Shown here: positions 6,730 to 13,377 of the stretch, piece after piece
How positions within the stretch are numbered: the first letter of the stretch is position 1
Layout of the letters: each line of letters opens with the position of its first letter
Assembly: GCA_035575035.1 (NCBI GenBank)
Contig: DATLYH010000046.1
Coordinates: 1 to 32,835 of the forward strand
Length of the DNA stretch: 32,835 nucleotides
DNA from: DATLYH01 sp035575035
GTDB lineage: Bacteria > Planctomycetota > Planctomycetia > Gemmatales > Gemmataceae
Direction of reading: 5' to 3'
Notes under the pieces: generated by a model
Told to the model about the DNA's origin: nothing
Seen by the model: the letters and a program-made list of their open reading frames with translations, nothing else
Database searches by the model: none
Position numbers and translations under genes: made by a program

Positions 6730-6984
6730 CGCGTCGCGAGTCCCGGTCAGGGGCGGCGCGACCGGCCTGACGGGAGGTGAGGCCCCCGGTCCGAGTGCCT
6801 CACCGGCCGGCCGCGCCGCCCGCGACCGGCTGGACAGGAGCGCGAGCGGAGCGGCGCGACGCGGCTGAACGCGGCGCGGAGCGGTGCGCTGCGACGCGAC
6901 GCGGCCGAACTCTCCGCGGGAGCGGACGCGCCCGGCAGCGCGTGGGCGGGTTCCGTCCTTCCAGACGCGCCGCTCAGCTCCGCG
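6724..6984 (+). repeat. ORF-less 261-bp cassette, copy 2
   Basis: Second copy of the unit at 4253-4513, same length, about ten differences, three of which cluster near 6952-6957. The 16-bp inverted repeat at its left edge (6723-6738 with 6855-6870) is fully conserved. A protein frame through it is conserved only because the DNA is, and it runs on into different tails in the two copies, so it is not taken as a gene. Confidence 0.8.
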
Positions 6985-6990
6985 TTCGGC
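6904..6990 (+). other. attC site 11 (belongs to ORF-less cassette copy 2)
   Basis: Boxes GCCGAAC (6904-6910) and GTTCGGC (6984-6990). Same arms as attC6 with one change in the right arm (GACGCGCC for GGCGCGCC). It is the last attC site visible in the window. Confidence 0.8.
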
Positions 6991-7012
6991 GGCTTTTTAC
7001 ACGGAGTCTGCT

Positions 7013-7513
7013 GTGAAGCGTTTTGCAATCCTTGCTGCTCTCGCCATTGCAATAACGATCGTCATCGACGTTGCTCGCGTCGAGAGTTGCGGAAGGCGAC
7101 GGCAGATGATTGTGTTTGGTCCGCTGTGTCCGTGCATAACCTCGCCGTCCCCGTCAGTCGTTCCAAGCAAGAGGCCGGATCTTACTCCAGAGGGGGCACG
7201 TCTTGCGCTAATCCGGTATCTGAAGTCAACGGAGCGAGCCAAGGGGCCAGCGACGTTGCTGAACGTCAGGGCGAACAGAGATGCACTTTGCGAGGACCTG
7301 CTTGCGGGCAAGCTCACCGAGAATGACGGAGTGTACTACATCGCTGGTTTTCATATATCGGTGTCCGGAAATTGGTATGCCATCAAGATGGTAGGCCGTG
7401 GCTTTTTCGAGGATTACCGAGGAGAATTTGAGTTTGATGGAACGCAATGGAAGGCGACGCCGGCCGAGCTTCGAGCTATCGGCCACTTCAAGGATAAGGA
7501 CGGATTCAAATAA
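7013..7513 (+). CDS. Exported hypothetical protein (cassette 11, its own attC missing)
   Basis: A 166-residue protein from GTG 7013, 22 bp after attC11, with ACGGAG about nine bases upstream. Residues 1-22 (VKRFAILAALAIAITIVIDV) form a signal peptide or N-terminal anchor, followed by a Cys-rich stretch (C27, two Cys near 41-43). The mature part has LTPEGARLALIRYL and a C-terminal strand pattern ending GEFEFDGTQWKATPAEL. No family recognised. Codon use is more AT-rich than in the cassettes to its left. The gene ends 17 bp before the IS3 element and no attC follows it, so the end of its cassette was lost or displaced by the insertion. Confidence 0.7.
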   Translation: MKRFAILAALAIAITIVIDVARVESCGRRRQMIVFGPLCPCITSPSPSVVPSKRPDLTPEGARLALIRYLKSTERAKGPATLLNVRANRDALCEDLLAGKLTENDGVYYIAGFHISVSGNWYAIKMVGRGFFEDYRGEFEFDGTQWKATPAELRAIGHFKDKDGFK

Positions 7514-7601
7514 TCCGAGGAGCTCCGTCTGGTCTGCTCCCCCAAAACTGGTCCAGGTAGTATGAGAGTCTCTGAGGCCCCGCAGGGGCAGGAGACGAAC
7601 C

Positions 7602-7874
7602 ATGAAGCGGCACACGGCTGAGGAGGTCATCGCCAAGTTGCGCCAGGCCGAGGCCGACCTGGCCCAGGGCTTGGGCATCGCCCAGGTCTGCCAGCGCCTC
7701 GGCGTCAGCGAGCCGACCCTGCACCGCTGGCGCAACCAGTACGGCGGCCTCAAGGCTGACGAGGCCAAGAGGCTCAAGGAGCTGGAGGCGGAGAACGCCC
7801 GCCTGAAGCGCCTCGTCGCCGAGCTGGCCCTCGACAAGCAGATGCTCCAGGAGGTCGCCCCCAAAAAGTTCTGA
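7602..7874 (+). CDS. IS3-family transposase OrfA
   Basis: A 90-residue protein with a helix-turn-helix (TAEEVIAKLRQAEADL...IAQVCQRLGVSEPTLHRW) followed by a leucine-zipper-like helix (LKELEAENARLKRLVAEL), the standard OrfA composition for binding the IS ends and dimerising. ATG 7602 has AGGAGA nine bases upstream. The frame ends with PKKF and a stop at 7872-7874. The run AAAAAG at 7863-7868 is a likely -1 frameshift site: reading through it fuses OrfA to the upstream continuation of OrfB (VLTARQRRQAV), giving the active transposase. Confidence 0.93.
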   Translation: MKRHTAEEVIAKLRQAEADLAQGLGIAQVCQRLGVSEPTLHRWRNQYGGLKADEAKRLKELEAENARLKRLVAELALDKQMLQEVAPKKF

Positions 7875-7897
7875 CCGCCCGGCAGCGCCGGCAGGCC

Positions 7898-8782
7898 GTG
7901 TGCTTCCTCCAGGAGCGCTTCGCTGTCTCCGAGCGTCGCGCCTGCCGGGTGCTGGGGCAGCAGCGCTCGACACAACGGCAGCCGCCGAGGAAAGCCACCG
8001 AAGAGGAGAGGCGGTTGGTGGCGCGGATGCTGGAGCTGGTGAGCAAGCACCCGCGCTTTGGCTACCGGCGCATCTGGGCCTTGCTGCGGCGGGAGGGCTG
8101 GCGCGTCAACCGCAAGCGCGTCCACCGGCTGTGGAGGCAGCAGGGGCTGAAAGTGCCGCGAAAGCAGCGGAAGAAGCGGCGGTTGGGCAGCAGCGCCAAC
8201 AGCTGCGTGCGCCGGCCGGCGGAGCACAAGGATCACGTCTGGGCGTGGGACTTCCTGCACGACCGAACCAGCGACGGCCGGCCCTTGAAGTGGCTGACGC
8301 TGGTGGACGAGTATACGCGCGAGTGCCTGGCGCTGGAGGTGGAGCGGGGTATGACGGCCAGGGCGGTGGCTGCGGTGCTGGCCGGGGTGGTGCGTGAGCG
8401 CGGGGCGCCGGCGCACATCCGCTCGGACAACGGCCCGGAGTTCATCGCCCAGGGGATCCGGGCCTGGATGTCCGAGGCGCGCCTGGGAACCTTGTACATC
8501 GACCCGGGGGCGCCGTGGGAGAACGGCTACGCCGAGTCGTTCAACAGCAAGGTGCGGGACGAACTGCTGAACGCGGAGGAGTTCGGCAGTGTGCGGGAGG
8601 CGCGGGTGCTGGCGAAGGAGTGGAAGCGGGCGTACAACCACGTCCGGCCTCACAGTTCGTTGGGGTATCGGACGCCGGCGGAGTACGGGGCGATGGTCCC
8701 TCGGGCCGACTCCGCTGCGCTGCGCCGGCCCGAGGGACCATCCGTAACGGTTGATCCGACTCTCACAGCGCCTGGACCATAA
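7898..8782 (+). CDS. IS3-family transposase OrfB (DDE integrase core)
   Basis: A 294-residue catalytic part with an HTH_21-like N-terminus (RYRRIWALLRREGWRVNRKRV pattern around residues 50-70) and an rve integrase core. The catalytic acids are visible in WAWDFLHDRT, HIRSDNGPEF and ENGYAESFNSKVRDELL, followed by the usual YNHVRPHSSLGYRTPAEY. The frame is -1 relative to OrfA and open back to the slippery run at 7863, so the GTG at 7898 need not be used. The stop lies within the right terminal repeat. All motifs are intact, so the element could be active. Confidence 0.93.
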   Translation: MCFLQERFAVSERRACRVLGQQRSTQRQPPRKATEEERRLVARMLELVSKHPRFGYRRIWALLRREGWRVNRKRVHRLWRQQGLKVPRKQRKKRRLGSSANSCVRRPAEHKDHVWAWDFLHDRTSDGRPLKWLTLVDEYTRECLALEVERGMTARAVAAVLAGVVRERGAPAHIRSDNGPEFIAQGIRAWMSEARLGTLYIDPGAPWENGYAESFNSKVRDELLNAEEFGSVREARVLAKEWKRAYNHVRPHSSLGYRTPAEYGAMVPRADSAALRRPEGPSVTVDPTLTAPGP

Positions 8783-8974
8783 AACGGGGGCAAGTCAGAG
8801 TTAGAGCTCCCCGAGGGTTATCCGGATAGGCTCTTAGTCGAGGAACGCAGGCAGACGATTGAAGGCCTGCGGCACCGGAATACGCTTGGGATCATTCCCG
8901 GCATTGCTTTGGTTAATTAACCATAGACGCAGGCAGGGAGGGCCAACGTGGGTTCAAAAGTTTGGTGATCCGTT

Positions 8975-9862
8975 ATGCAGATTCTCCGACATCCCTGCGC
9001 TGTGGTTTCGGCCAGGTTCTCGCCGGATGGACGATTGCTCGCGTCGGGAGGAACTGATGAAACCTTGAGGATATGGGACGTTGACCAATGCACGATCCTT
9101 CATTCCGTGAGGGAAGCGCCCCGTGAGGACGACTACATGGGCTTCGTACGATCTATTTGCTTTCACCCCCATGGCCACCTGGTTGCGCACATATCCCCCA
9201 ATAGCGAGCCTTGCATCCTCGATATGACATCTTGGTACAGGTGTATTTGGCCTCGCGATGACTGGGACGTAAGTGAGATCCTTTTCTCGCCTGATGGCCT
9301 ACACATGGGCGTCGGTGAGTATACGGATGTCGTCTCTTTGGTGTTTCCTTCGTCAAAGGAACGGTTATGGTCTGTGAGCGTTGATAGCTATCCTATTTCC
9401 CTTGCTTTTTCGCCGGACGGGCATTTGTTGGCGGTTGCGACTTGCGAATCGTTCGTCTATGCAATCGACACATTGACGGGAACCATCGTTCAACGCTTCG
9501 GAGGATTTGAGTCTCAAGTCCGACAGGTTGGGTTCTCCTTCGACGGACGAGTACTGGCCATAGCGTCGGAAACCCTGTTGGAAGCTCGTGACACTACACA
9601 ATGGGATGTAGTGTGCCGAGCAAAGGAGTTGCCGGGTCTTATCTACTCAATCTCCATGTGTCCGAGAGATGACAGGCTAGCTGTCGGCTTCGATGATGGA
9701 GCCATCGAAATATGGACCTTGGAAGGCCTGGGTATGTTGTTGAGGCTATTAGGGCATGATGATTTCATTTATTCGCTGGATTGGTCGCTTGACGGCCGAT
9801 TTCTCGCATCTGGCGGGGACGATGGCACGGTCAGGATTTGGACCCTTGCCGAGGCTACTTGA
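8975..9862 (+). CDS. WD40-repeat protein
   Basis: A 295-residue protein made of WD40-type repeats: clear units are ARFSPDGRLLASGGTDETLRIWD at the start, LAFSPDGHLLAVATCES in the middle and LDWSLDGRFLASGGDDGTVRIW at the end, with more degenerate blades between, consistent with one seven-blade propeller. No signal peptide, kinase or other domain is attached, so it is probably a cytoplasmic scaffold. The proposed ATG at 8975 lacks a good ribosome site. Base composition looks distinctly less GC-rich than the flanking genes, and it lies between the IS3 element and a transposase remnant, which suggests recent acquisition. Partner unknown. Confidence 0.8.
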   Translation: MQILRHPCAVVSARFSPDGRLLASGGTDETLRIWDVDQCTILHSVREAPREDDYMGFVRSICFHPHGHLVAHISPNSEPCILDMTSWYRCIWPRDDWDVSEILFSPDGLHMGVGEYTDVVSLVFPSSKERLWSVSVDSYPISLAFSPDGHLLAVATCESFVYAIDTLTGTIVQRFGGFESQVRQVGFSFDGRVLAIASETLLEARDTTQWDVVCRAKELPGLIYSISMCPRDDRLAVGFDDGAIEIWTLEGLGMLLRLLGHDDFIYSLDWSLDGRFLASGGDDGTVRIWTLAEAT

Positions 9863-9966
9863 GGGTAGCAACAAAGACAACTTTCAGGGCAGGGGCTGCC
9901 CATGAAGATAGTAATCGAAGGGAACAAAAGGAAGAAGAAAAGAAGAAAAACAAAAGGGGACGCAGC

Positions 9967-10086
9967 TCATTCTGGGGGTGTCTTTTTGGGTCGTCCGCAG
10001 GGGCGGAGAGTGAACTCCAAGTGCAGACGGCGGGCGACCGCCTTCTGCCAGGCGGGCGGCCCGTACGGCGTGCCGCGGCGTCGTAA
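9967..10086 (-). pseudogene. C-terminal remnant of a REP-associated tyrosine transposase (Y1_Tnp/RAYT)
   Basis: The minus strand encodes RRRGTPYGPPAWQKAVARRL then LHLEFTLRPCGRPKKTPPE and a stop at 9967-9969. The order 'RG.P[YF]G...W...A.RL.LE.TLRP.GRP+K' is what I know as the C-terminal tail of RAYT proteins. Upstream (higher coordinates) the frame loses resemblance, so only about 40 residues remain. The AAAAGGGGACGCAGCTCATT sequence just beyond the stop resembles end sequences often found beside these genes. The rest of the 343-bp gap (9863-10205) holds a purine-rich run (9917-9960) and nothing else I can support. Confidence 0.6.
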
Positions 10087-10205
10087 GCGGCGGCCAGCAG
10101 CCGGTCCCCCACCGCGTGCTGGCCGGCCGCCTCCCGCCCGGTTCCAAACTCTGTAAAGGCCGAGCGACAGCAACTGGAGAGTTTCTTTACGAAGGGAGTG
10201 CTGTA

Positions 10206-11201
10206 GTGACCTCCGTGCGTGCGAGCGCGATGGCGCTTCTGAGCATCTTGGTGTTCGCCAGCTCTGGCAGCGCAGACAACCAAGCCGCGAACCCCGTGAG
10301 AGAACGCTTCTTGCACGAGGCCCCATCCGCATGGGCCGTGCTCGAAGAATGGGACAAGGAACTCGAAATCGAAGGCCAATTCTTCGAAGATCCCCGCTAC
10401 CCGCAGCGGAAGAAACTGTTCCGCTTTGCCCGGAAAGGCGACTTGATGCTCGCCGAGGAGAGCGGGGCTCCGTCCGGCGATTCATCGAAAATCACCAGCG
10501 GCTTGTTCGCACTCGGACCGGATTACGGGTTCTGGCTTCAGCGCAAATCGAGCGACTCTCCCTGGGTGGTCCTTTACTTGTACCCCGGGGATAAAAAAAC
10601 CGACGCAGGCCGGGAAATCTACCGGCGCTACGCTCTTTACATCAATCCGCACGATCACGTCGGCGCCATCCCGCTCACCCGACTGGATAAGGAAGAGGGG
10701 TTTTCCTGGACGGACTTCCAAGTGGTTCGTCGCGACGGTAAAGAATTCGTGAAAGCTAGCTACCGAAAGCTCAATCACTACCGTCGGGAGAAGCGGTCGA
10801 TCCCGGTGAGTGGCTATCTCATTTTGGACCCCGACAACTCTTGGGCATGTGTCGAAAGCTCTGCCAGTTTGCTGGAATTGGTGCGTCAAGGGGCCCAGAG
10901 AAGTGGCCATCGTGTCAGCTATGCTGACATTCCGTTGGGACGCGTGCGACCGTTTACCCGGGTGGAGTCCTTCGTGTCCTGGGACGGCAAGAATGAGCAG
11001 AAGTCGGTTTTCGAGGTCACGCAGGTCCGCCGAGCCACCGTGGACGACTCCGCGTTCACTCTCTCGGGATACGGACTACCGGAACTGGTAAAGCGGCCGG
11101 TGCAAACTGGGTGGAGTCTGTGGCTCTGGGTCCTTCTAGCCGCGAGTGGTGTTTTGGCGCTCGGCGGCTTGTTCCGCTGGTTATGGCGGCGGACGGCGTG
11201 A
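10206..11201 (+). CDS. Exported protein with C-terminal membrane anchor, function unknown
   Basis: A 331-residue protein from GTG 10206, chosen because GAAGGGAG lies about ten bases upstream and a signal peptide follows at once (MALLSILVFASSGSA cleaved near residue 22). The long middle (EEWDKELEIEGQFFEDPRY..., PWVVLYLYPG, YSFVSWDGKN-like FVSWDGKN) reads as a soluble outer-cell domain with many aromatic and charged residues. Residues about 304-327 (LWLWVLLAASGVLALGGLF) form one helix followed by RWLWRRTA, a basic stop-transfer end that keeps the C-terminus inside. I recognise no domain; the architecture resembles planctomycete-specific secreted families. Confidence 0.75.
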   Translation: MTSVRASAMALLSILVFASSGSADNQAANPVRERFLHEAPSAWAVLEEWDKELEIEGQFFEDPRYPQRKKLFRFARKGDLMLAEESGAPSGDSSKITSGLFALGPDYGFWLQRKSSDSPWVVLYLYPGDKKTDAGREIYRRYALYINPHDHVGAIPLTRLDKEEGFSWTDFQVVRRDGKEFVKASYRKLNHYRREKRSIPVSGYLILDPDNSWACVESSASLLELVRQGAQRSGHRVSYADIPLGRVRPFTRVESFVSWDGKNEQKSVFEVTQVRRATVDDSAFTLSGYGLPELVKRPVQTGWSLWLWVLLAASGVLALGGLFRWLWRRTA

Positions 11202-11283
11202 GCAAAATGAGCTGGAGCCGCGTTACTTGTGGCTAGCGGGTCTTTACTGGCCAAGAGTACCGGGCACTCGGGGTGCAAAGTTG

Positions 11284-11520
11284 ATGAGGTCCGCTATGTT
11301 GTGGCAACGTTTGTCGTGGGCATCCATCGGGCTCGCCATGATCTTACTTGTACTCGCTGTCGCCCTCGCGCTCCAGCCGGCGCACGTTGCCGCCGTCTTC
11401 ATTCCGGAGCCGGAGCGGGAGTTCCGGACTTGTCCCGTTGGGGGCATAAGCCGGCTAACGTTCCGCGTAGAGAACCCCACGCGGTACCCGGCCCGGGTCG
11501 TCGGCCTCTCAGAATGTTGA
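11284..11520 (+). pseudogene. 5' fragment of a membrane-anchored DUF1573-like gene
   Basis: From ATG 11284 the frame reads a membrane helix (LSWASIGLAMILLVLAVALA) and then FRTCPVGGISRLTFRVENPT and RYPARVVGLSEC before TGA at 11518-11520. Planctomycete proteins of this type (an Ig-like fold related to DUF1573) continue past this point with a Cys-x-x-Asn-Cys-like motif. Readthrough of the TGA gives G-V-N-C-R-F-R, which fits that continuation, after which similarity stops. I therefore read it as a gene with a nonsense mutation and a lost 3' half, rather than a 78-residue protein. The family link is by pattern only. Confidence 0.5.
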
Positions 11521-11539
11521 GGAGTGAATTGTCGCTTCC

Positions 11540-11797
11540 GTGCGAAGCATGCTCTTGGGCGTGCGCGAGCGCAACCGGGGCGGGCCTTACGTCGCGAGCT
11601 GCCCCCGCGGCCCGTATCACTTCCGTCCCGGGCGTGTGAACGAGCAGTGCGATCTGTTCCACTTCTGGAGTCTGCACAGTGGCGGCGCGCACTTCTTGTT
11701 CGCCGATGGCGCGGTGCGCTTTCTGGCCTACAGCGCCGATCCCGTCCTGCCCGCTTGGGCCACTCGCGCTGGCGGTGAGATGGTTGCAATTCCCTGA
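11540..11797 (+). pseudogene. 3' remnant of a DUF1559 (prepilin-like) gene
   Basis: The 85-codon frame contains CDLFHFWSLHSGGAHFLFAD then GAVRFLAY and ATRAGGEMV. This is the H-x9-DG motif region that ends DUF1559 proteins, the very abundant planctomycete family with a type IV pilin-like N-terminal methylation site. The roughly 200 upstream residues, including the pilin-like helix, are absent; within 20-40 bp upstream the sequence belongs to a different broken gene. It is thus a tail fragment fused to foreign DNA and unlikely to yield a working product. Confidence 0.7.
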
Positions 11798-11910
11798 CCG
11801 GCCACAGTGCCGCAGTCTCCCGTGTAGGATACGGCCGGGCACCGTCCATGCCCGCCTTGGTGCCGTGGATACCCTGTAGTCCCCCGTGGCCAATGGCAGG
11901 CCGCCGGACC

Positions 11911-11955
11911 GGAGCGCCAGTGACAGGGCTGACTTTATCCCGTCGCTGGCGCTCC
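11911..11955. repeat. Long hairpin (14-bp stem)
   Basis: GGAGCGCCAGTGAC (11911-11924) pairs with GTCGCTGGCGCTCC (11942-11955) with a single G-T mismatch, and GGG/CCC extends the stem inward. No T-run follows, so it is not a classic terminator. A related degenerate text (GCCGCTGACGCTCCAGG) lies near 14178-14194, so this may be a dispersed repeat. The rest of 11798-12086 shows nothing I can support. Confidence 0.55.
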
Positions 11956-12086
11956 AGGTGCTGACGGTGGACGAAGATGGGGAAGGATCAACTTGGGACT
12001 CCGGCCGCTTGAAAACGCGGGGCGCGGCGATAATGTAGGCATCGCTGACAGTATCGGTTCCTTACCCTCCTTGGAAAGGTGCGACC

Positions 12087-13115
12087 GTGAACGCGAGGAA
12101 ACCTACCGCCTTGGTCCGCGTTTTGGGGGCAGTCGCCCTAGTGAGCCTGCTCGGTTCCCGGGCCGGGGCCGAGGATCCGTGGGTCGTTTATGAGGGCTCC
12201 GCCGGCCCCGGCAAAGGCAAACACATCGTCCTGGTTAGCGGTGACGAGGAGTATCGCTCCGAGGAGATGCTGCCGCAGCTCGGCAAGATCCTGGCCCGAC
12301 ACCACGGCTTTAAGTGTACCGTTCTGTTCGCCATCGACCCGCGGGACGGCACCATCAACCCCAACCAGCGCGACAACATCCCTGGCTTGGAAGCGCTCCC
12401 GACAGCTGACCTGATGGTCCTGTTTATCCGCTTCCGCGACCTGCCCGATGAGCAGATGAAGCACCTGGTTGATTACATCGAGTCGGGCCGGCCAATCATC
12501 GGTCTGCGAACGGCTACCCATGCCTTCGCCCCGAAATCGAAGACCTATGCTCGCTATCACTGGCAGAGCAAGGAATGGGACGGCGGCTTCGGCCGGCAGG
12601 TGCTCGGCGAGACTTGGGTCAGCCACCACGGCCAGCATGGTAAGCAGAGCACCCGCGGCGTCATCGCCCAGGGGATGGAGGGCCACCCCATCCTTCGCGG
12701 CATCCGTGACGGCGACATCTGGGGGCCGACCGACGTCTACGGTGTCCGCCTGCCGCTGCCCGGCGACAGCAAGCCGCTCGTTCTGGGCCAGGTGCTCGCG
12801 GGAATGGCACCGACCGACCCGCCGCTAGCCGGCCCGAAGAATGACCCGATGATGCCCATTGCCTGGACCAGGACCTACACAACGCCCTCGGGCAAGACCG
12901 CCCGCGTGTTCACCTCCACGATCGCCTCGGCCCAGGATTTCGAGAGCGAAGGGTTGCGGCGGCTGCTGGTCAACGCCTGCTACTGGGCGCTGGGCATGGA
13001 GGAGCAGATTCCTCCGAAAAGCAAGGTAGATCTCGTCGGCGAGTATCGGCCGCTCCCCTTCAAGCCCAACGGCTTCCGGAAAGGCGTCCGGCCGGCCGAT
13101 CATGCGCTCAAGTAA
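12087..13115 (+). CDS. Exported ThuA-like domain protein
   Basis: A 342-residue protein from GTG 12087 with GGAAAGG about eight bases upstream. Residues 1-29 form a signal peptide (VRVLGAVALVSLLGSRAGA). The mature part is a ThuA-like, glutamine-amidotransferase-fold domain: KGKHIVLVSGDEEYRSEEM, LPTADLMVLFIRFRDLPDEQ, GRPIIGLRTATHAF, and later FTSTIASAQDFESEGLRRLL with NACYWALGM. ThuA proteins were first linked to trehalose use and are common, often exported, in planctomycetes, with presumed sugar-related roles. The usual nucleophile position after GLRT is A/T rather than Cys, as in ThuA families generally. It stands alone on the plus strand upstream of an exported methyltransferase. Confidence 0.88.
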   Translation: MNARKPTALVRVLGAVALVSLLGSRAGAEDPWVVYEGSAGPGKGKHIVLVSGDEEYRSEEMLPQLGKILARHHGFKCTVLFAIDPRDGTINPNQRDNIPGLEALPTADLMVLFIRFRDLPDEQMKHLVDYIESGRPIIGLRTATHAFAPKSKTYARYHWQSKEWDGGFGRQVLGETWVSHHGQHGKQSTRGVIAQGMEGHPILRGIRDGDIWGPTDVYGVRLPLPGDSKPLVLGQVLAGMAPTDPPLAGPKNDPMMPIAWTRTYTTPSGKTARVFTSTIASAQDFESEGLRRLLVNACYWALGMEEQIPPKSKVDLVGEYRPLPFKPNGFRKGVRPADHALK

Positions 13116-13377
13116 GCCCGGTCCTCGCCCTGGGAATGGGCAAGAGGTCGGCCCGTTCCGCGTGCTTTCCAGGCGGTTGGTGACACGCAAAGGTCACCGG
13201 CAGGCCGGACATGGCGTGGGAGGACAACTAAAACATCGGGGGCCCGGTTGCAAAGCGGCCCCGGGTTCGGTACAACGAGAAACCAAGTATTTCAGGAAGC
13301 GTCGGCTGCCGGGGGGCGTCAAGTTGACCAACCCTCGGCGGCGGAACCGGCTGTATTCCATCGAAAGGAGAGGATCC

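Larger units (their letters stand above)
1..7520 (+). mobile_element. Integron-type gene-cassette array (no integrase in window)
   Basis: Eleven attC-like palindromes punctuate this stretch, with right-hand boxes starting at 134, 648, 1160, 1603, 4252, 4513, 5017, 5623, 6223, 6723 and 6984. Between them lie single plus-strand genes that start 10-90 bp after one site and end just before, or inside, the next. Typical cassettes are 443-606 bp; one is 2,649 bp and two are 261 bp without a convincing gene. This one-gene-one-site layout, with all sites in one orientation, is the definition of an integron cassette array. No tyrosine integrase or attI is visible, so the array either continues to the left toward an integrase or is an integrase-less cluster. 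Readthrough transcription from an upstream promoter would explain the absence of clear promoters between cassettes. Confidence 0.88.
7530..8797 (+). mobile_element. IS3-family insertion sequence
   Basis: The element has the IS3 layout: short orfA, longer orfB in the -1 frame, and imperfect terminal inverted repeats. Left end TGGTCTGCTCCCCC then AAAACTGGTCCAGG; the right end read inward is TGACTTGCCCCC then GTTTTATGGTCCAGG. A further TGAGAGTC is shared inside both ends. Ends start with TG as usual for IS3, but exact termini are uncertain by a few bases because no clean 3-4 bp target duplication is visible. Beyond the ends, GGAGCTC (left) and GAGCTCC (right) also form an inverted match. It separates the cassette array from the region to its right. 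Confidence 0.85.

Noticed and set aside
7226..8653. 475-residue minus-strand frame across the IS3 element and the cassette 11 gene
   Set aside because: Antisense to two well-supported genes on the plus strand, with no domain resemblance and composition typical of shadow frames.
9902..10156. Basic 84-residue plus-strand protein (KRKKKRRKTKG...)
   Set aside because: It is a reading of a purine-rich tract followed by the antisense of a transposase remnant; no ribosome site.
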